A DNA stretch of 64,000 bases from positions 1-64,000 of the forward strand of contig JACRCX010000076.1 of NCBI GenBank assembly GCA_016218815.1, read 5' to 3'. Shown here in pieces: positions 31,909 through 40,040 of this stretch. The notes below the pieces were generated by a model that saw only the letters and a list, made by a program, of their open reading frames with translations, did no database searches and was not told the DNA's origin. The translations under genes were made by a program, and so were the position numbers. Source of the DNA: Deltaproteobacteria bacterium (lineage in GTDB: Bacteria; Myxococcota_A; Polyangia; DRWM01; JAAZOP01). Position 1 is the stretch's first letter. The number at the start of each line of letters is the position of its first letter.

Positions 31909-34900
31909 GTGGTGACGACCCGGGTCGATTCGGTGGGCAAGTACAAGCTCCTCCGGCTCATCGGCGAGGGCGGCATGGGCTCCGTGCACCTCGCGATCGA
32001 TACGGTGCTCGAGCGCCAGGTCGCGGTGAAGATCCTGCACAGCCACCTCTGCCGCTCGCCCGAGATGCGCGAGCGGTTCCGAAACGAGGCGAAGACCCAC
32101 GGCAAGCTCGAGCATCCGAACATCGTCCGGGTCTACGACTTCGTGATCACCGAGGAACTGCTGCTGATCGCGATGGAGTTCGTCCCCGGCGGCCGCAACC
32201 TGGGCGATCTGGTCCACGGCCGGCCCGTTCCCCAACGCACGGCGTGCGACGTCCTGCGCCAGATCCTCCGCGGCGTCGCCTTCGCCCACGCCGAAGGGGT
32301 GGTGCACCGCGACGTCAAGCCGGCGAACATCCTCGTCGCCGAGGAGCGCGGGCACATCCGGCCGTGGCTCACCGACTTCGGCATTGCCAAGGCCCTGCAC
32401 ACCACCTCCATGACCCAGCCCGGCAGCGTGCTCGGAACGGTCGACTACATGTCGCCCGAACAATGCCTCGGCAAGTCCGTCGACCAGCGCAGCGACCTCT
32501 ACTCCATCGGCGTCGTGTTCTACGAGTGCCTGACCGGCCGCGTGCCGTTCCAGGCGGCGACCGAGTACCAAGTGATGCAGGCCCACGTGGACAACCCGCC
32601 CGAGCGGCCCGATCGCTACAACGCGGAGCTGCTGCCGGGGCTCGTCGCGATCTGCCTGCGCGCGCTGGAGAAGGACCCCGAGCGGCGCTACCAGACCGCC
32701 AACTCCATCCTCGACGACCTGGACGCCTTGAACGAGGATCTCGACCGCCTGCCCGCCGAGCCGATCAATCTTCCCCCTCCGCGCGTCACGGTCGAATCGG
32801 CCGACGACGTGCGTTCCGGACCGGTGACGGGCTTCCCGCTCCAGAACGCGGACACCGCTTACGCGGGCGTCGCATCGCAGGCCTCGGACCCCGCCGCGGT
32901 GGCGGTGTCCGGTCCCCGCTCTCTCGCCGCTTCGGGCAGCGGTCCCCGCCCCGTCACGCGCTCGCTCGACGGGCCCGTGTCTACCGCGGCCACCGACGAC
33001 GCCGCGCTGCCGGCGGGGAAGCGGCGCTCCCTCGTCGCCTGGCTGCTCCTCGTCGTTTTGGTTCTCGGGGGCGGTGCGGCGGCCACGCTGGTCTGGCTGC
33101 GTCTGCGCGAGACGCCCGTGGGCGAGGCGGCGGCGCCCCCGCGGCCCGTCTCGGGCGCCCCCGCGCCCGCGGCCGACGACGTTCGCCCCCTGTTGGAAGG
33201 CGGCCGCTTCACCGAGGCGCTCGACGTGGTCCTCCCGCGCCTCGCCGCTTCGGTCGCCCACCCCGATCCGGCCGACGCCGAACGGCTCGCGGACGTCCTG
33301 GAGGAGGCGGCGACGCTCCTGCCGCCCGACCGCCGGGCGCAGGCCGCGCAGGCCCTGGAGCGCGGGCTGGTCGAGGGCGCCGCCGGGTCCGAGCCGGCCC
33401 CGGAGTGGATCGCCGCGGCCATGCGGGGCGCGAAGGCCCTGGCGGCGGCCGGCGACGTGACGAACGCGACCCGTATCGTCTCCGCCGCGACCGCCCACGC
33501 GCTCGACCCGCAGGGTGCGGCCGACGTCTTCGAGGCGCTGGCGCGCGGCGTGCCGGTGGCCGCCAGCCTGGACGACGCCTTCTCCGTCGTCCGCCTGCTG
33601 TCCGGGATCGCCCCCGACTCCGCCCTGTACGACCCGGCGCGCCGCGCGCTGGGCACCGCCAAGGAGGCGCTCCTGGTGCGCGAGGGCGACGCGGCGGAGG
33701 AGGCGCTGCGCGCGGGGCGCTGGAACGACGCGACGTCGTCGCTCACGCGCCTGCGCGAGGATTTGGGCGACACGCGCGAGTCGACCCGGCAGCTCGAGCT
33801 GAAGGCGCGCGATCTGGGGCAGACGGTATCGGCCGGACCTTGCACGCCCGCCGGCCTGGCCATGCTGCGCGATCCCGACGCCCCCTCGCGCGCCGTCGGC
33901 CGCCCGCAGGTCGCCTGGACCGGAGAAGAGTACCTCGTCGCCTGGAGCGACGGTCGCGCGGCCCCGGAGGACAGCAACGCCCAGCAGATCTACCTCCAGC
34001 GGCTGGACGCCTCCGGCAAGCGCCTCCTGGCCAGGGACCTGGCCGTGTCCGCGCGCGACGCGGACGCCGCCCGCCCCACGATCGACTGCCTGGACAAGCA
34101 GTGTGGCCTCGCGTGGGACGAGATCGTCGCGAACGAGCGCCGCGTCGTCTTCCGCTCGCTCGACTTCCTCGGCAATCCCGCCGCCGAGCCGGCCGTGCTG
34201 GCCGTCGGCGTGTCGCCGGCCGCCTATCCCACGGTCGCCGCGTCGCGTTCCGCCGCCGGCGTCGTGTTCGCCGTCGCGTGGGCCGGCCGGGAGACCACCG
34301 GCGCCGCGGCCCGCGACAGCGCGGCGATCGCGTTCCTCGACCGCGAGGGCAAGCTCCTGGACGGTCCCCGCTTCGTCCGCCTCCCCCGGCCCGAGGAACC
34401 CGGCGCACGCGCCTCGCGCGCCCGGGCGAGCCTCACCCGGTTGCCCCACGTCGTCGGGCTGGGCGACGCGGGCTTCGCGGTCGCCTGGGAAGAGGAGGGC
34501 GAAGGCCTGACCACCATCGCACTCGCCGCGTTCGCGCCCACCGGCGGCGAGCCGCTCTGGGTGGAACGGGTCCTGGCGGGCGAGCGACCCGCGCGGAGCA
34601 TCCAGGGGCGGATCCCGATCCTCGCCTGGCAGTCCGAGCGGAATCGCATCGCCGTTGTCTGGGTCGACCGTGCGCCCGACAACCCCGACCTCGACGTCTC
34701 CTTCTTCGATCCCTCCGGCGCCGCGCTCGGCACTTCCCTCGCCGCTCGCGGTTCGTATCGCTACCACAGCGCCCTGTTCGTGGGGGACGATCTGGTGACC
34801 GTCCGCTGGTCCCGCGCCGCCGCGCGCCTCGACCTCACCGTCTGTCCGCTCGAATCGGGCTGTCCGGAATCGCCGTCCGACGAGGATCCTGCCGTCGGCG

Positions 34901-35079
34901 TCCCGCTCGCCGGACTGGGCGGTCGCGTCGGCCTGGCTCCCGGCGCCGCGAAGGGCGAGTTCGCGGCGGTGTGGCGCGAGCGCCCCGGCGCCGCCCTGGC
35001 CGACACGGGCAGCGACGCCGAGGACGCCCCGAGTGTCGGCAACGAGCTGTTCTTCGTCCGCTTCCGTTGCGGCTCCTGA
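31909..35079 (+). CDS. Receptor Ser/Thr kinase with large extracytoplasmic domain
   Basis: The 1056-residue protein has an N-terminal kinase (IGEGGMGSVHLA, VAVKILHSHL, VVHRDVKPANILVAEE, TDFGIAKALH, GTVDYMSPEQCLG), a disordered linker and a membrane helix (LVAWLLLVVLVLGGGAAATL, about residues 380-400). The outer part of about 650 residues has a TPR-like helical segment and then a beta-propeller-like C-terminus with repeated VAWTGEEYLVAWSDG, IPILAWQSERNRIAVVWVD and FAVAWEEEGEG motifs. Such propellers may sense ligands. The start is GTG at 31909, or the adjacent GTG at 31912. It ends 4 bp before the convergent DUF362 gene. Confidence 0.92.
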   Translation: MVTTRVDSVGKYKLLRLIGEGGMGSVHLAIDTVLERQVAVKILHSHLCRSPEMRERFRNEAKTHGKLEHPNIVRVYDFVITEELLLIAMEFVPGGRNLGDLVHGRPVPQRTACDVLRQILRGVAFAHAEGVVHRDVKPANILVAEERGHIRPWLTDFGIAKALHTTSMTQPGSVLGTVDYMSPEQCLGKSVDQRSDLYSIGVVFYECLTGRVPFQAATEYQVMQAHVDNPPERPDRYNAELLPGLVAICLRALEKDPERRYQTANSILDDLDALNEDLDRLPAEPINLPPPRVTVESADDVRSGPVTGFPLQNADTAYAGVASQASDPAAVAVSGPRSLAASGSGPRPVTRSLDGPVSTAATDDAALPAGKRRSLVAWLLLVVLVLGGGAAATLVWLRLRETPVGEAAAPPRPVSGAPAPAADDVRPLLEGGRFTEALDVVLPRLAASVAHPDPADAERLADVLEEAATLLPPDRRAQAAQALERGLVEGAAGSEPAPEWIAAAMRGAKALAAAGDVTNATRIVSAATAHALDPQGAADVFEALARGVPVAASLDDAFSVVRLLSGIAPDSALYDPARRALGTAKEALLVREGDAAEEALRAGRWNDATSSLTRLREDLGDTRESTRQLELKARDLGQTVSAGPCTPAGLAMLRDPDAPSRAVGRPQVAWTGEEYLVAWSDGRAAPEDSNAQQIYLQRLDASGKRLLARDLAVSARDADAARPTIDCLDKQCGLAWDEIVANERRVVFRSLDFLGNPAAEPAVLAVGVSPAAYPTVAASRSAAGVVFAVAWAGRETTGAAARDSAAIAFLDREGKLLDGPRFVRLPRPEEPGARASRARASLTRLPHVVGLGDAGFAVAWEEEGEGLTTIALAAFAPTGGEPLWVERVLAGERPARSIQGRIPILAWQSERNRIAVVWVDRAPDNPDLDVSFFDPSGAALGTSLAARGSYRYHSALFVGDDLVTVRWSRAAARLDLTVCPLESGCPESPSDEDPAVGVPLAGLGGRVGLAPGAAKGEFAAVWRERPGAALADTGSDAEDAPSVGNELFFVRFRCGS

Positions 35080-35083
35080 GAAC

Positions 35084-36178
35084 CTACCCCGGGGCCTTCA
35101 CCAGCTTGTAGGTGCGGGTGCCCAGGCCGATCCGCTCGCCGTGTGCGAGCTGGAAGCTGCCGTCCAGGCGCGGGTAGGAGAGCGACTCGAGGCTGCGGCC
35201 GGTACGTTCGTGCAGGAGATCCAGCGCGGCCTGGTCGATGGCGACCGGGTCGGTGCCGGCCAGGACGCCGAGGTCGCCGCACAGGGGTTTCTGCCGCTTC
35301 CCCATGCAGTCGCAGTCCTTCGTGACGTGCGTCACGAAGGTCAGGAAACCGATCCGTCCGGCCATGCGCCGGCAGTAGCCCAGGGCGTGCTCGGCCATCG
35401 ATTCCTGGAGCCGGCGCGACTCGGCCTTCCAGTCGAAGCGGATGGCGTCGTCGCGGCACGAGGCCAGGCATTCGCCGCAGCCCGAGCACTTTCCGGAATC
35501 GATGGCCATGGCCGGCGAAGCGCCGCGGCGGGCCTTTGCCGGGGCGATGGCGCCGGTGGGGCAGGTCGGCAGGCATTGTTCGCAGGCCGTGCACGCGTCC
35601 GGGTCCACATGGGGGCGGAGCGTGCTGTGCTGCCGGAGCTTGCCGCGCCGGCTCGCCAGACCCATGCCGAGGTTCTTGACGGTCGCGCCGAAACCGCAGG
35701 CAAGGTGTCCGGTGACGTGCGAGACGATGACGGCGGACCCGGCGCGCAGGGCGTCCGCGGCCAGCGCGACCGTCTTGTGGTGCACACCGTCGATGCGCAC
35801 CTCGGTCTCGTTGGCGCCGACCAGCCCGTCCGCGACCACGAACGTCGCCCCGACCGCCTCGAACGTGAAACCGTGCGCCTGCACCAACGCTGCGTAGTCG
35901 ACCGCGTGCGAGCGTTTGCCCGTGTACAGCGTCGTCGTGTCGGTCAGGAAGGGCGTTCCCCCGGCCGCCTTGACCTCGTCGACCACCGCCCGCAGCACCG
36001 GCGGCGGCAGGAACCCTTCGCCCCCTTCCTCGCCGAAGTGGCTCTTCACGGCGGTGAGCCCGCGCACGAAACCACTCAGCCCCGCTGCACGGAACGCCCG
36101 GCGCCCGGCCTCCGCCAATTCCGCCGGATCGGCGCGTTCGACGGTCGTCACCAGATGCACCACGGCGGGGTCGCTCAT
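35084..36178 (-). CDS. DUF362 iron-sulfur protein with two 4Fe-4S motifs
   Basis: The 364-residue protein has the DUF362 domain (VKSHFGEEGGEGFLPPPVLR, FLTDTTTLYTGKRSHAVDY, IVSHVTGHLACGFGATVKN LGMG) and a ferredoxin-like insert with CTACEQCLPTCPTGAI and CSGCGECLASCRDDAIRFDW. Each has the C-x2-C-x2-C-x3-C spacing of a 4Fe-4S cluster. These proteins are often annotated as DUF362 ferredoxins; their redox partners are unknown. No neighbour suggests a pathway. The ATG start is followed directly by the conserved region. Confidence 0.88.
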   Translation of the reverse strand: MSDPAVVHLVTTVERADPAELAEAGRRAFRAAGLSGFVRGLTAVKSHFGEEGGEGFLPPPVLRAVVDEVKAAGGTPFLTDTTTLYTGKRSHAVDYAALVQAHGFTFEAVGATFVVADGLVGANETEVRIDGVHHKTVALAADALRAGSAVIVSHVTGHLACGFGATVKNLGMGLASRRGKLRQHSTLRPHVDPDACTACEQCLPTCPTGAIAPAKARRGASPAMAIDSGKCSGCGECLASCRDDAIRFDWKAESRRLQESMAEHALGYCRRMAGRIGFLTFVTHVTKDCDCMGKRQKPLCGDLGVLAGTDPVAIDQAALDLLHERTGRSLESLSYPRLDGSFQLAHGERIGLGTRTYKLVKAPG

Positions 36179-36440
36179 GCGCGGGAAACTACCCTAGCCG
36201 GGCCACTTGCCGCAACCGAGCGGCAGGAATATGGAATTCAGGGTCCCCATCGCGTTCGCGTAGCGCCCCGACTTCACGTCGCTTTCCCGCACAAGGCAGG
36301 CGTTGTGAAGCACATGCGTAGCAGCGATTTGCGTCCAGAGGCGCGTCCGTCGCCCCCCGGTCGCCTTCCGTTGTCTTGCCGCCTTGGTCGGCGGGTGCGA
36401 TATTGCGGAGCGGATGGCGGCGGGGGAGGAGGGGCGGCGC
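36179..36440. other. Divergent intergenic region
   Basis: 262 bp between the DUF362 gene and the small-protein operon. No clear promoter or gene was recognised. Confidence 0.4.
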
Positions 36441-36695
36441 ATGACACCCAGAGAAAAGGTCAAGCAGGAGATGGAGGCGTTCCGCGCGGCGCTGCCCGGG
36501 TTACTCCTCGACCACGGGGACCAGTGGGTGGTGTTCATCGATGGCAAGGTCGTCGGCTTCTACGTGGACGAGGAGTCCGCGTACACGGCGGCGATGAGGG
36601 CGTTCGGCCCGCGTGCGGGTTTCGTGGTGGCGCAGGTGGCGAGGGAGAAGCCCGAGCCGATCAGCGCGCGGGTCCTGTTCGGGATTGCCCCTTGA
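36441..36695 (+). CDS. Small DUF5678-like protein
   Basis: The 84-residue protein contains QWVVFIDGKVVGFYVDEESA, AYTAAMRAFGPRAGFVVAQV: a compact alpha/beta fold like DUF5678, which is often encoded with a retropepsin-like protease. GGGAGGAGGGG precedes the ATG; an ATG 27 bp upstream is possible. The stop overlaps the TTG start of the next gene (TTGA). The pairing supports a functional unit of unknown role. Confidence 0.7.
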   Translation: MTPREKVKQEMEAFRAALPGLLLDHGDQWVVFIDGKVVGFYVDEESAYTAAMRAFGPRAGFVVAQVAREKPEPISARVLFGIAP

Positions 36696-37276
36696 TCCAC
36701 CGCGGCCGGATCTCGGATCCGCCGGGGGGATTGATCGCAGTCGGCCCGCTGGTCATCGTCCGTTTCCGGCTTCACCCGGCCGATGAGCGGCTGCGGCGGG
36801 AAGGGCAGGAAACGCCGGCCGACCCGGTCCGCGGGTTGGCGCTGGTGGACACGGGAGCGCAGGGGACGCACGTGTTCGAGTCGATCCCCGAGCGGTTCGG
36901 GTTGACGCCCATCCGCTACGTGCCCGTGATGGGGGAGAGCCGGAAGGCGGAGGACCGTCCGGTGTACCGGATGGCGGTGGTGATGCAGATGGCCGACCGG
37001 GACGGGAAGGTGTCCGAGGCGACGTTCGCGGCCAACCTGATCGGGGCGCCGTCGACGTTCGAGCCTCCCGGCTCCTCGGAGCCGGTGATCGGCCTCCTGG
37101 GCCGGGACTTCCTCTCGCACTTCGACTTCCACTACCACGGCGCCACCGGCGAGTTCGAGCTCGTCCGGCCGGACGCGCCGGAGGCGCGCGGCGGCGGCGA
37201 CGTCGCCGATGGCCGTGCCAGGACCGAACGGTCGCGGAAGCTCACGCGGAAGGCGCGGACGAAGGTTGGGCGGTAG
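36692..37276 (+). CDS. Retropepsin-like aspartic protease
   Basis: The 194-residue protein has the aspartic-protease motif GLALVDTGAQGTHVF (DTG, about residues 50-64) and the C-terminal VIGLLGRDFLSHFDFHYHGA with the family G-R-D-x-L pattern. Single-domain bacterial enzymes of this type work as dimers with one DTG per subunit. The start is TTG in the stop of the DUF5678-like gene, so translation is coupled. The C-terminal 25 residues are basic (RTERSRKLTRKARTK). The substrate is unknown. Confidence 0.8.
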   Translation: MIHRGRISDPPGGLIAVGPLVIVRFRLHPADERLRREGQETPADPVRGLALVDTGAQGTHVFESIPERFGLTPIRYVPVMGESRKAEDRPVYRMAVVMQMADRDGKVSEATFAANLIGAPSTFEPPGSSEPVIGLLGRDFLSHFDFHYHGATGEFELVRPDAPEARGGGDVADGRARTERSRKLTRKARTKVGR

Positions 37277-37582
37277 TGGAGCGCCGCGCATACTCCGGAC
37301 CCTGCCACCGCTGGCTGCAGGCAGCAGGCCAAGGGCTTCGCGCAGGTGGGGCTGCCGCCGCAGTTGCCCATGTAGGGGCCGGGCATGGATGGATAGCAGT
37401 CCCAGCATGCCCCCGAGCGAGCGCTTTCCGTAGAAGTCCACCCCGCGCAATCGTTCATGGAGCCCGCCCGTGGTTCCCACGTAAATTCCGGCCACGTACC
37501 ACCCGCTTGGCGACAGGCCGAGCTGGGCGCTGCGAGTCATCTCCTCCGTGGGCGCGCAACTGCGCGAGACGGCTGGGGACCC

Positions 37583-37621
37583 TGGTGCGGCCGGCGAGAT
37601 TCGAACTCGCGACATTCGGAG
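37583..37621 (-). other. tRNA 3'-half-like remnant (T-arm, acceptor, CCA)
   Basis: Read leftward, GCGAG-TTCGAAT-CTCGC forms a perfect T-stem and loop and is followed by CGGCCGC-A-CCA, the layout of a tRNA 3' end. No D-arm or 5' acceptor strand (GCGGCCG) is found upstream, so it is not a full tRNA gene. It may mark a former integration site. Confidence 0.55.
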
Positions 37622-37642
37622 CACGACTTCCGCCCCCAAACG

Positions 37643-37658
37643 GCGAGCTTCGGCTCGC
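37643..37658. terminator. Hairpin with TTCG tetraloop
   Basis: GCGAGC-TTCG-GCTCGC is a 6-bp perfect stem with a very stable loop. No T-run follows. It may end the protease operon transcript or be a structural remnant. Confidence 0.35.
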
Positions 37659-37718
37659 GGTTCGGGAGGGGGGAGGAGGGCTGCGCACCCACCGCCTGCG
37701 TCGCACCTTCGGCGCAGG

Positions 37719-37747
37719 TTGCCACGGCCCACGTCTTTCGCTAGTCT
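37719..37747 (+). promoter_or_regulatory. Sigma70-like promoter of FHA-GGDEF gene
   Basis: TTGCCA (37719-37724), exactly 17 bp and TAGTCT (37742-37747). GGAGG at 37757-37761 and GTG at 37767 follow in proper order. Confidence 0.55.
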
Positions 37748-37766
37748 CGATAGCCCGGAGGCGGTC

Positions 37767-38702
37767 GTGCCCGGTAGCGACGACATCTCTCTGATTCCGC
37801 TCGGCGGCTTGTCCGTCGAATCCGGACCTGACACCGGACTCGTCGTCGCGGTCGGCGAGCGTCCGCTGACGGTCGGGCGGGAGACCGGCTGCGAGGTGCG
37901 GCTCACCGACACCTCGTGCTCGCGGCGCCACATCCGCGTGTTGCCCGGCCCTTCGGAAGGCGTCGTGCTCGAGGACCTCGGCAGCGCCAACGGGACCTTC
38001 GTCAACGGCGCCCGCGTCTCGAAGGTCGAGCTGCACCCCGGCGACCTGATCGGAATCGGCGAGACGGCGATCCGTTTCCTGTCCGAAGCGGAGCTGGTCG
38101 GCGCGCTGCGCCAGCGCACGATGCGCGTCACGGAGAAGGACCCGCTGACCCAGGCCTGCACGCGGCGGCTGTTCGACATGCGCCTGCGGACCGAGGTGAC
38201 GCTGGCGGCCCGCTCCGGCGGGGTGCTCTCCCTGGCCTTCGTCGCGATCGATGCGCTCGACGAGCTGTCCCGGCGGCACGGCGCGCAGGCCGGCGAGCGC
38301 GTGCTCCAGGCCGTCGGGCTCGCCCTCGGCGGCTATCTCGGCGACAACGCCCTCCTGGCCCGCTTCGACGACGCCACCTTCGCCGTGCTGGTGATCGATC
38401 CCAGCCCCAACACCGCGTATCTCGCGGCCGAGAGGATGTGCGCGGGGATCGAAGGGCTCTCGGTCGACATCGGCGGCCAGTCCCTGCCGCTCACCGGCAG
38501 CATCGGCCTGGCCAGCGAGAAGGGCCGGCGCGACCTGACCGGCGACGGCGTGATTTCCCGTGCGCGGGCGCAGCTCGACAGCGCCCGCGAGGCCGGCGGC
38601 AATTGCGTCAGCCGCTGGGTCCATCCCTCGGCCCGCGAGCCCATTCCCGCCGTTTCGGGCGACCTGCGCGGCACGGTGGTCGGCGCGCAGCGCAAGCCGT
38701 AG
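37767..38702 (+). CDS. FHA domain plus degenerate GGDEF protein
   Basis: The 311-residue protein has an FHA domain (RPLTVGRETGCEVRLTDTSC SRRHIRV, VLEDLGSANGTFVNGARVSK) and a GGDEF-type domain starting with the usual DPLTQACTRRLFDMRL. The active-site loop reads LLARFDDATFAVLV where GGDEF is expected, so diguanylate cyclase activity is unlikely and a GTP/c-di-GMP sensor or protein-binding role is more probable. FHA suggests control by the Ser/Thr kinases. GGAGG 5 bases before the GTG fixes the start. Confidence 0.87.
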   Translation: MPGSDDISLIPLGGLSVESGPDTGLVVAVGERPLTVGRETGCEVRLTDTSCSRRHIRVLPGPSEGVVLEDLGSANGTFVNGARVSKVELHPGDLIGIGETAIRFLSEAELVGALRQRTMRVTEKDPLTQACTRRLFDMRLRTEVTLAARSGGVLSLAFVAIDALDELSRRHGAQAGERVLQAVGLALGGYLGDNALLARFDDATFAVLVIDPSPNTAYLAAERMCAGIEGLSVDIGGQSLPLTGSIGLASEKGRRDLTGDGVISRARAQLDSAREAGGNCVSRWVHPSAREPIPAVSGDLRGTVVGAQRKP

Positions 38703-38744
38703 GAGAGGTGGAGAGGTCGGCTGGAGAGGTGGAGAGGCCGGCCC
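38702..38744. repeat. Dispersed repeat, copy c, inverse orientation
   Basis: GGAGAGGTGGAGAGGTCGGC and onward is the inverse of the elements at 6299 and 30331. It lies between the FHA-GGDEF and aminotransferase genes. Confidence 0.55.
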
Positions 38745-38785
38745 ATCGGCAAGCTCGGGGCAAGCCCTTCGACGCGGAAGCGATC

Positions 38786-39925
38786 ATGGTGGAGAAGGGG
38801 AATGTTCCGGTTGCCGGCGTGGTCCGGGAGCTGGCGGCGCTCCGACCGCGCATCCTGGCGGCGCTCGAACGCGTGCTCGCGTCGGGACGCGTCGTGCGCG
38901 GACCGTCGATCGAGCGGTTCGAACGCGAGTGGGCCCGCTTCCTCGGCGTGCGCCACGTCGTCCTCGCGCATTCCGGGACGTCGGCGCTCGCGGCCGCGCT
39001 GGCGGCGGCCGGGGTCGGGCGGGGGGACGACGTGCTCGTGCCGGCGCTGACGTTCCCCGGGACGGCGGAGGCCGTGCTGGCCGTGGGGGCGGTGCCCGTG
39101 GCCGTCGACGTGGCGCCCGAGACCCTGCTGCTCGACGTCTCCGCCGCGCTCCGGGCCCTAGGCCCGCGTACCCGCGCGGTCGTGCCGGTGCATCTGTACG
39201 GCCAGGTCCATCCCGACCTGCCGCGGCTGGCCCGTGCGCTCCGCCGGCGAGGCATCGCCGTGATCGAGGACGCCTGCCAGGCGCACGGCGCCTTCGCCCC
39301 GGGCGCAAGGCCGGCGCAGTGGAGCGCCGCCGCGGCCTACAGCTTCTACCCGACGAAGAACCTCGGTACGGTCGGCGAGGCCGGTGCGATCGCGACCGAT
39401 GACGACGAGCTGGTCGTGCGATTGCGGGCGTTGCGCGACCATGGCTCGACCGGCGGCGCCGCCCACGCCGCGTTCGGCGTGAATCTCTGGCCCGGGCAGC
39501 TCGAGGCCGCGATCCTCTCGGTCAAGCTGCCGCGACTTCGTGGGTGGAACGAGGCGCGGCGGCGGATGGCGCGCCGGTACGACCGCGCGCTTGCCGGGTG
39601 CTCCGCCGTGCGTCCGGTCGCCAACGTCACGGGCGAAGGGCACGTCTATCACCAGTACGTCGTGCGTTGTACGGCGCGCGACGAGCTGCGGCGGCTGCTG
39701 AGCGCGGCGGGGATCGAAACCGCCGTCTACTATCCGCGGACGCTGCTGGAGCTTCCGGGTCTGGCGGGGCGCCTGCGCCGCCGCGGACCCTGCCCCAACG
39801 CCGCGGCCGCGGCGAGGGAGGTGCTGAGTCTTCCCGTTCATCCGTGGTTGACGGCGGCGGAGCGGAAGCGCTGCGTGGAGGCGGTGGGGGAGGCGGCGGG
39901 CGCGATCGAGGTGGATCGACGGTAG
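38786..39925 (+). CDS. DegT/DnrJ/EryC1/StrS-family aminotransferase
   Basis: The 379-residue PLP enzyme has VLAHSGTSALAAALAAAGVG, DDVLVPALTFPGTAEAVLAV, VPVHLYGQVHPDLPRL, VIEDACQAHGA, and the Schiff-base Lys in YSFYPTKNLGTVGEAGAI, then H-Q-Y-V-V and SLPVHPWLT. The family makes amino sugars for O-antigen, glycoprotein or antibiotic pathways by transamination of keto-sugars. No other sugar genes are adjacent, so the product is unknown. The ATG at 38786 is chosen; a GTG follows at once. Confidence 0.9.
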   Translation: MVEKGNVPVAGVVRELAALRPRILAALERVLASGRVVRGPSIERFEREWARFLGVRHVVLAHSGTSALAAALAAAGVGRGDDVLVPALTFPGTAEAVLAVGAVPVAVDVAPETLLLDVSAALRALGPRTRAVVPVHLYGQVHPDLPRLARALRRRGIAVIEDACQAHGAFAPGARPAQWSAAAAYSFYPTKNLGTVGEAGAIATDDDELVVRLRALRDHGSTGGAAHAAFGVNLWPGQLEAAILSVKLPRLRGWNEARRRMARRYDRALAGCSAVRPVANVTGEGHVYHQYVVRCTARDELRRLLSAAGIETAVYYPRTLLELPGLAGRLRRRGPCPNAAAAAREVLSLPVHPWLTAAERKRCVEAVGEAAGAIEVDRR

Positions 39926-39954
39926 TGGCGGCGTTGCGGGGTCGGTCTTCCGAA

Positions 39955-40001
39955 CCGCGGGCTTCAGCCCGCGGCTTGGAGCCGCGCCCTGAAGGGCGCG
40001 G
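39955..40001. terminator. Pair of strong hairpins between convergent genes
   Basis: CCGCGGGC-TTCA-GCCCGCGG (39955-39974) and CCGCGCCC-TGAA-GGGCGCGG (39982-40001) are 8-bp perfect stems with complementary loops. Flanking GAACCG/CGGTTC could pair as a larger cruciform. They sit between the aminotransferase (+) and HEAT-kinase (-) stops and are likely bidirectional terminators, or a palindromic dispersed element related to 24065-24084. Confidence 0.5.
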
Positions 40002-40040
40002 TTCGGTTCGAAACGGTCGGGAATGTCCCGCCGTGCCGCG

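Larger units (their letters stand above)
37277..37766. other. Gap with tRNA-like fragment, hairpin and promoter
   Basis: The first 180 bp contain a minus-strand Cys-rich stretch (DCYPSMPGPYMGNCGGSPTC) that may be a gene remnant. A tRNA 3'-end-like segment (37583-37621), a TTCG hairpin (37643-37658) and the promoter of the next gene follow. Confidence 0.45.

Noticed and set aside
37583..37660. Complete tRNA gene
   Set aside because: No 5' acceptor strand, D-arm or anticodon arm can be paired with the 3' part.
36560..38179. 539-codon minus-strand frame across the protease and FHA genes
   Set aside because: It is antisense to two well-supported genes and passes through the tRNA-like fragment; only a short Cys-rich stretch in another frame (37280-37440) looked worth noting.
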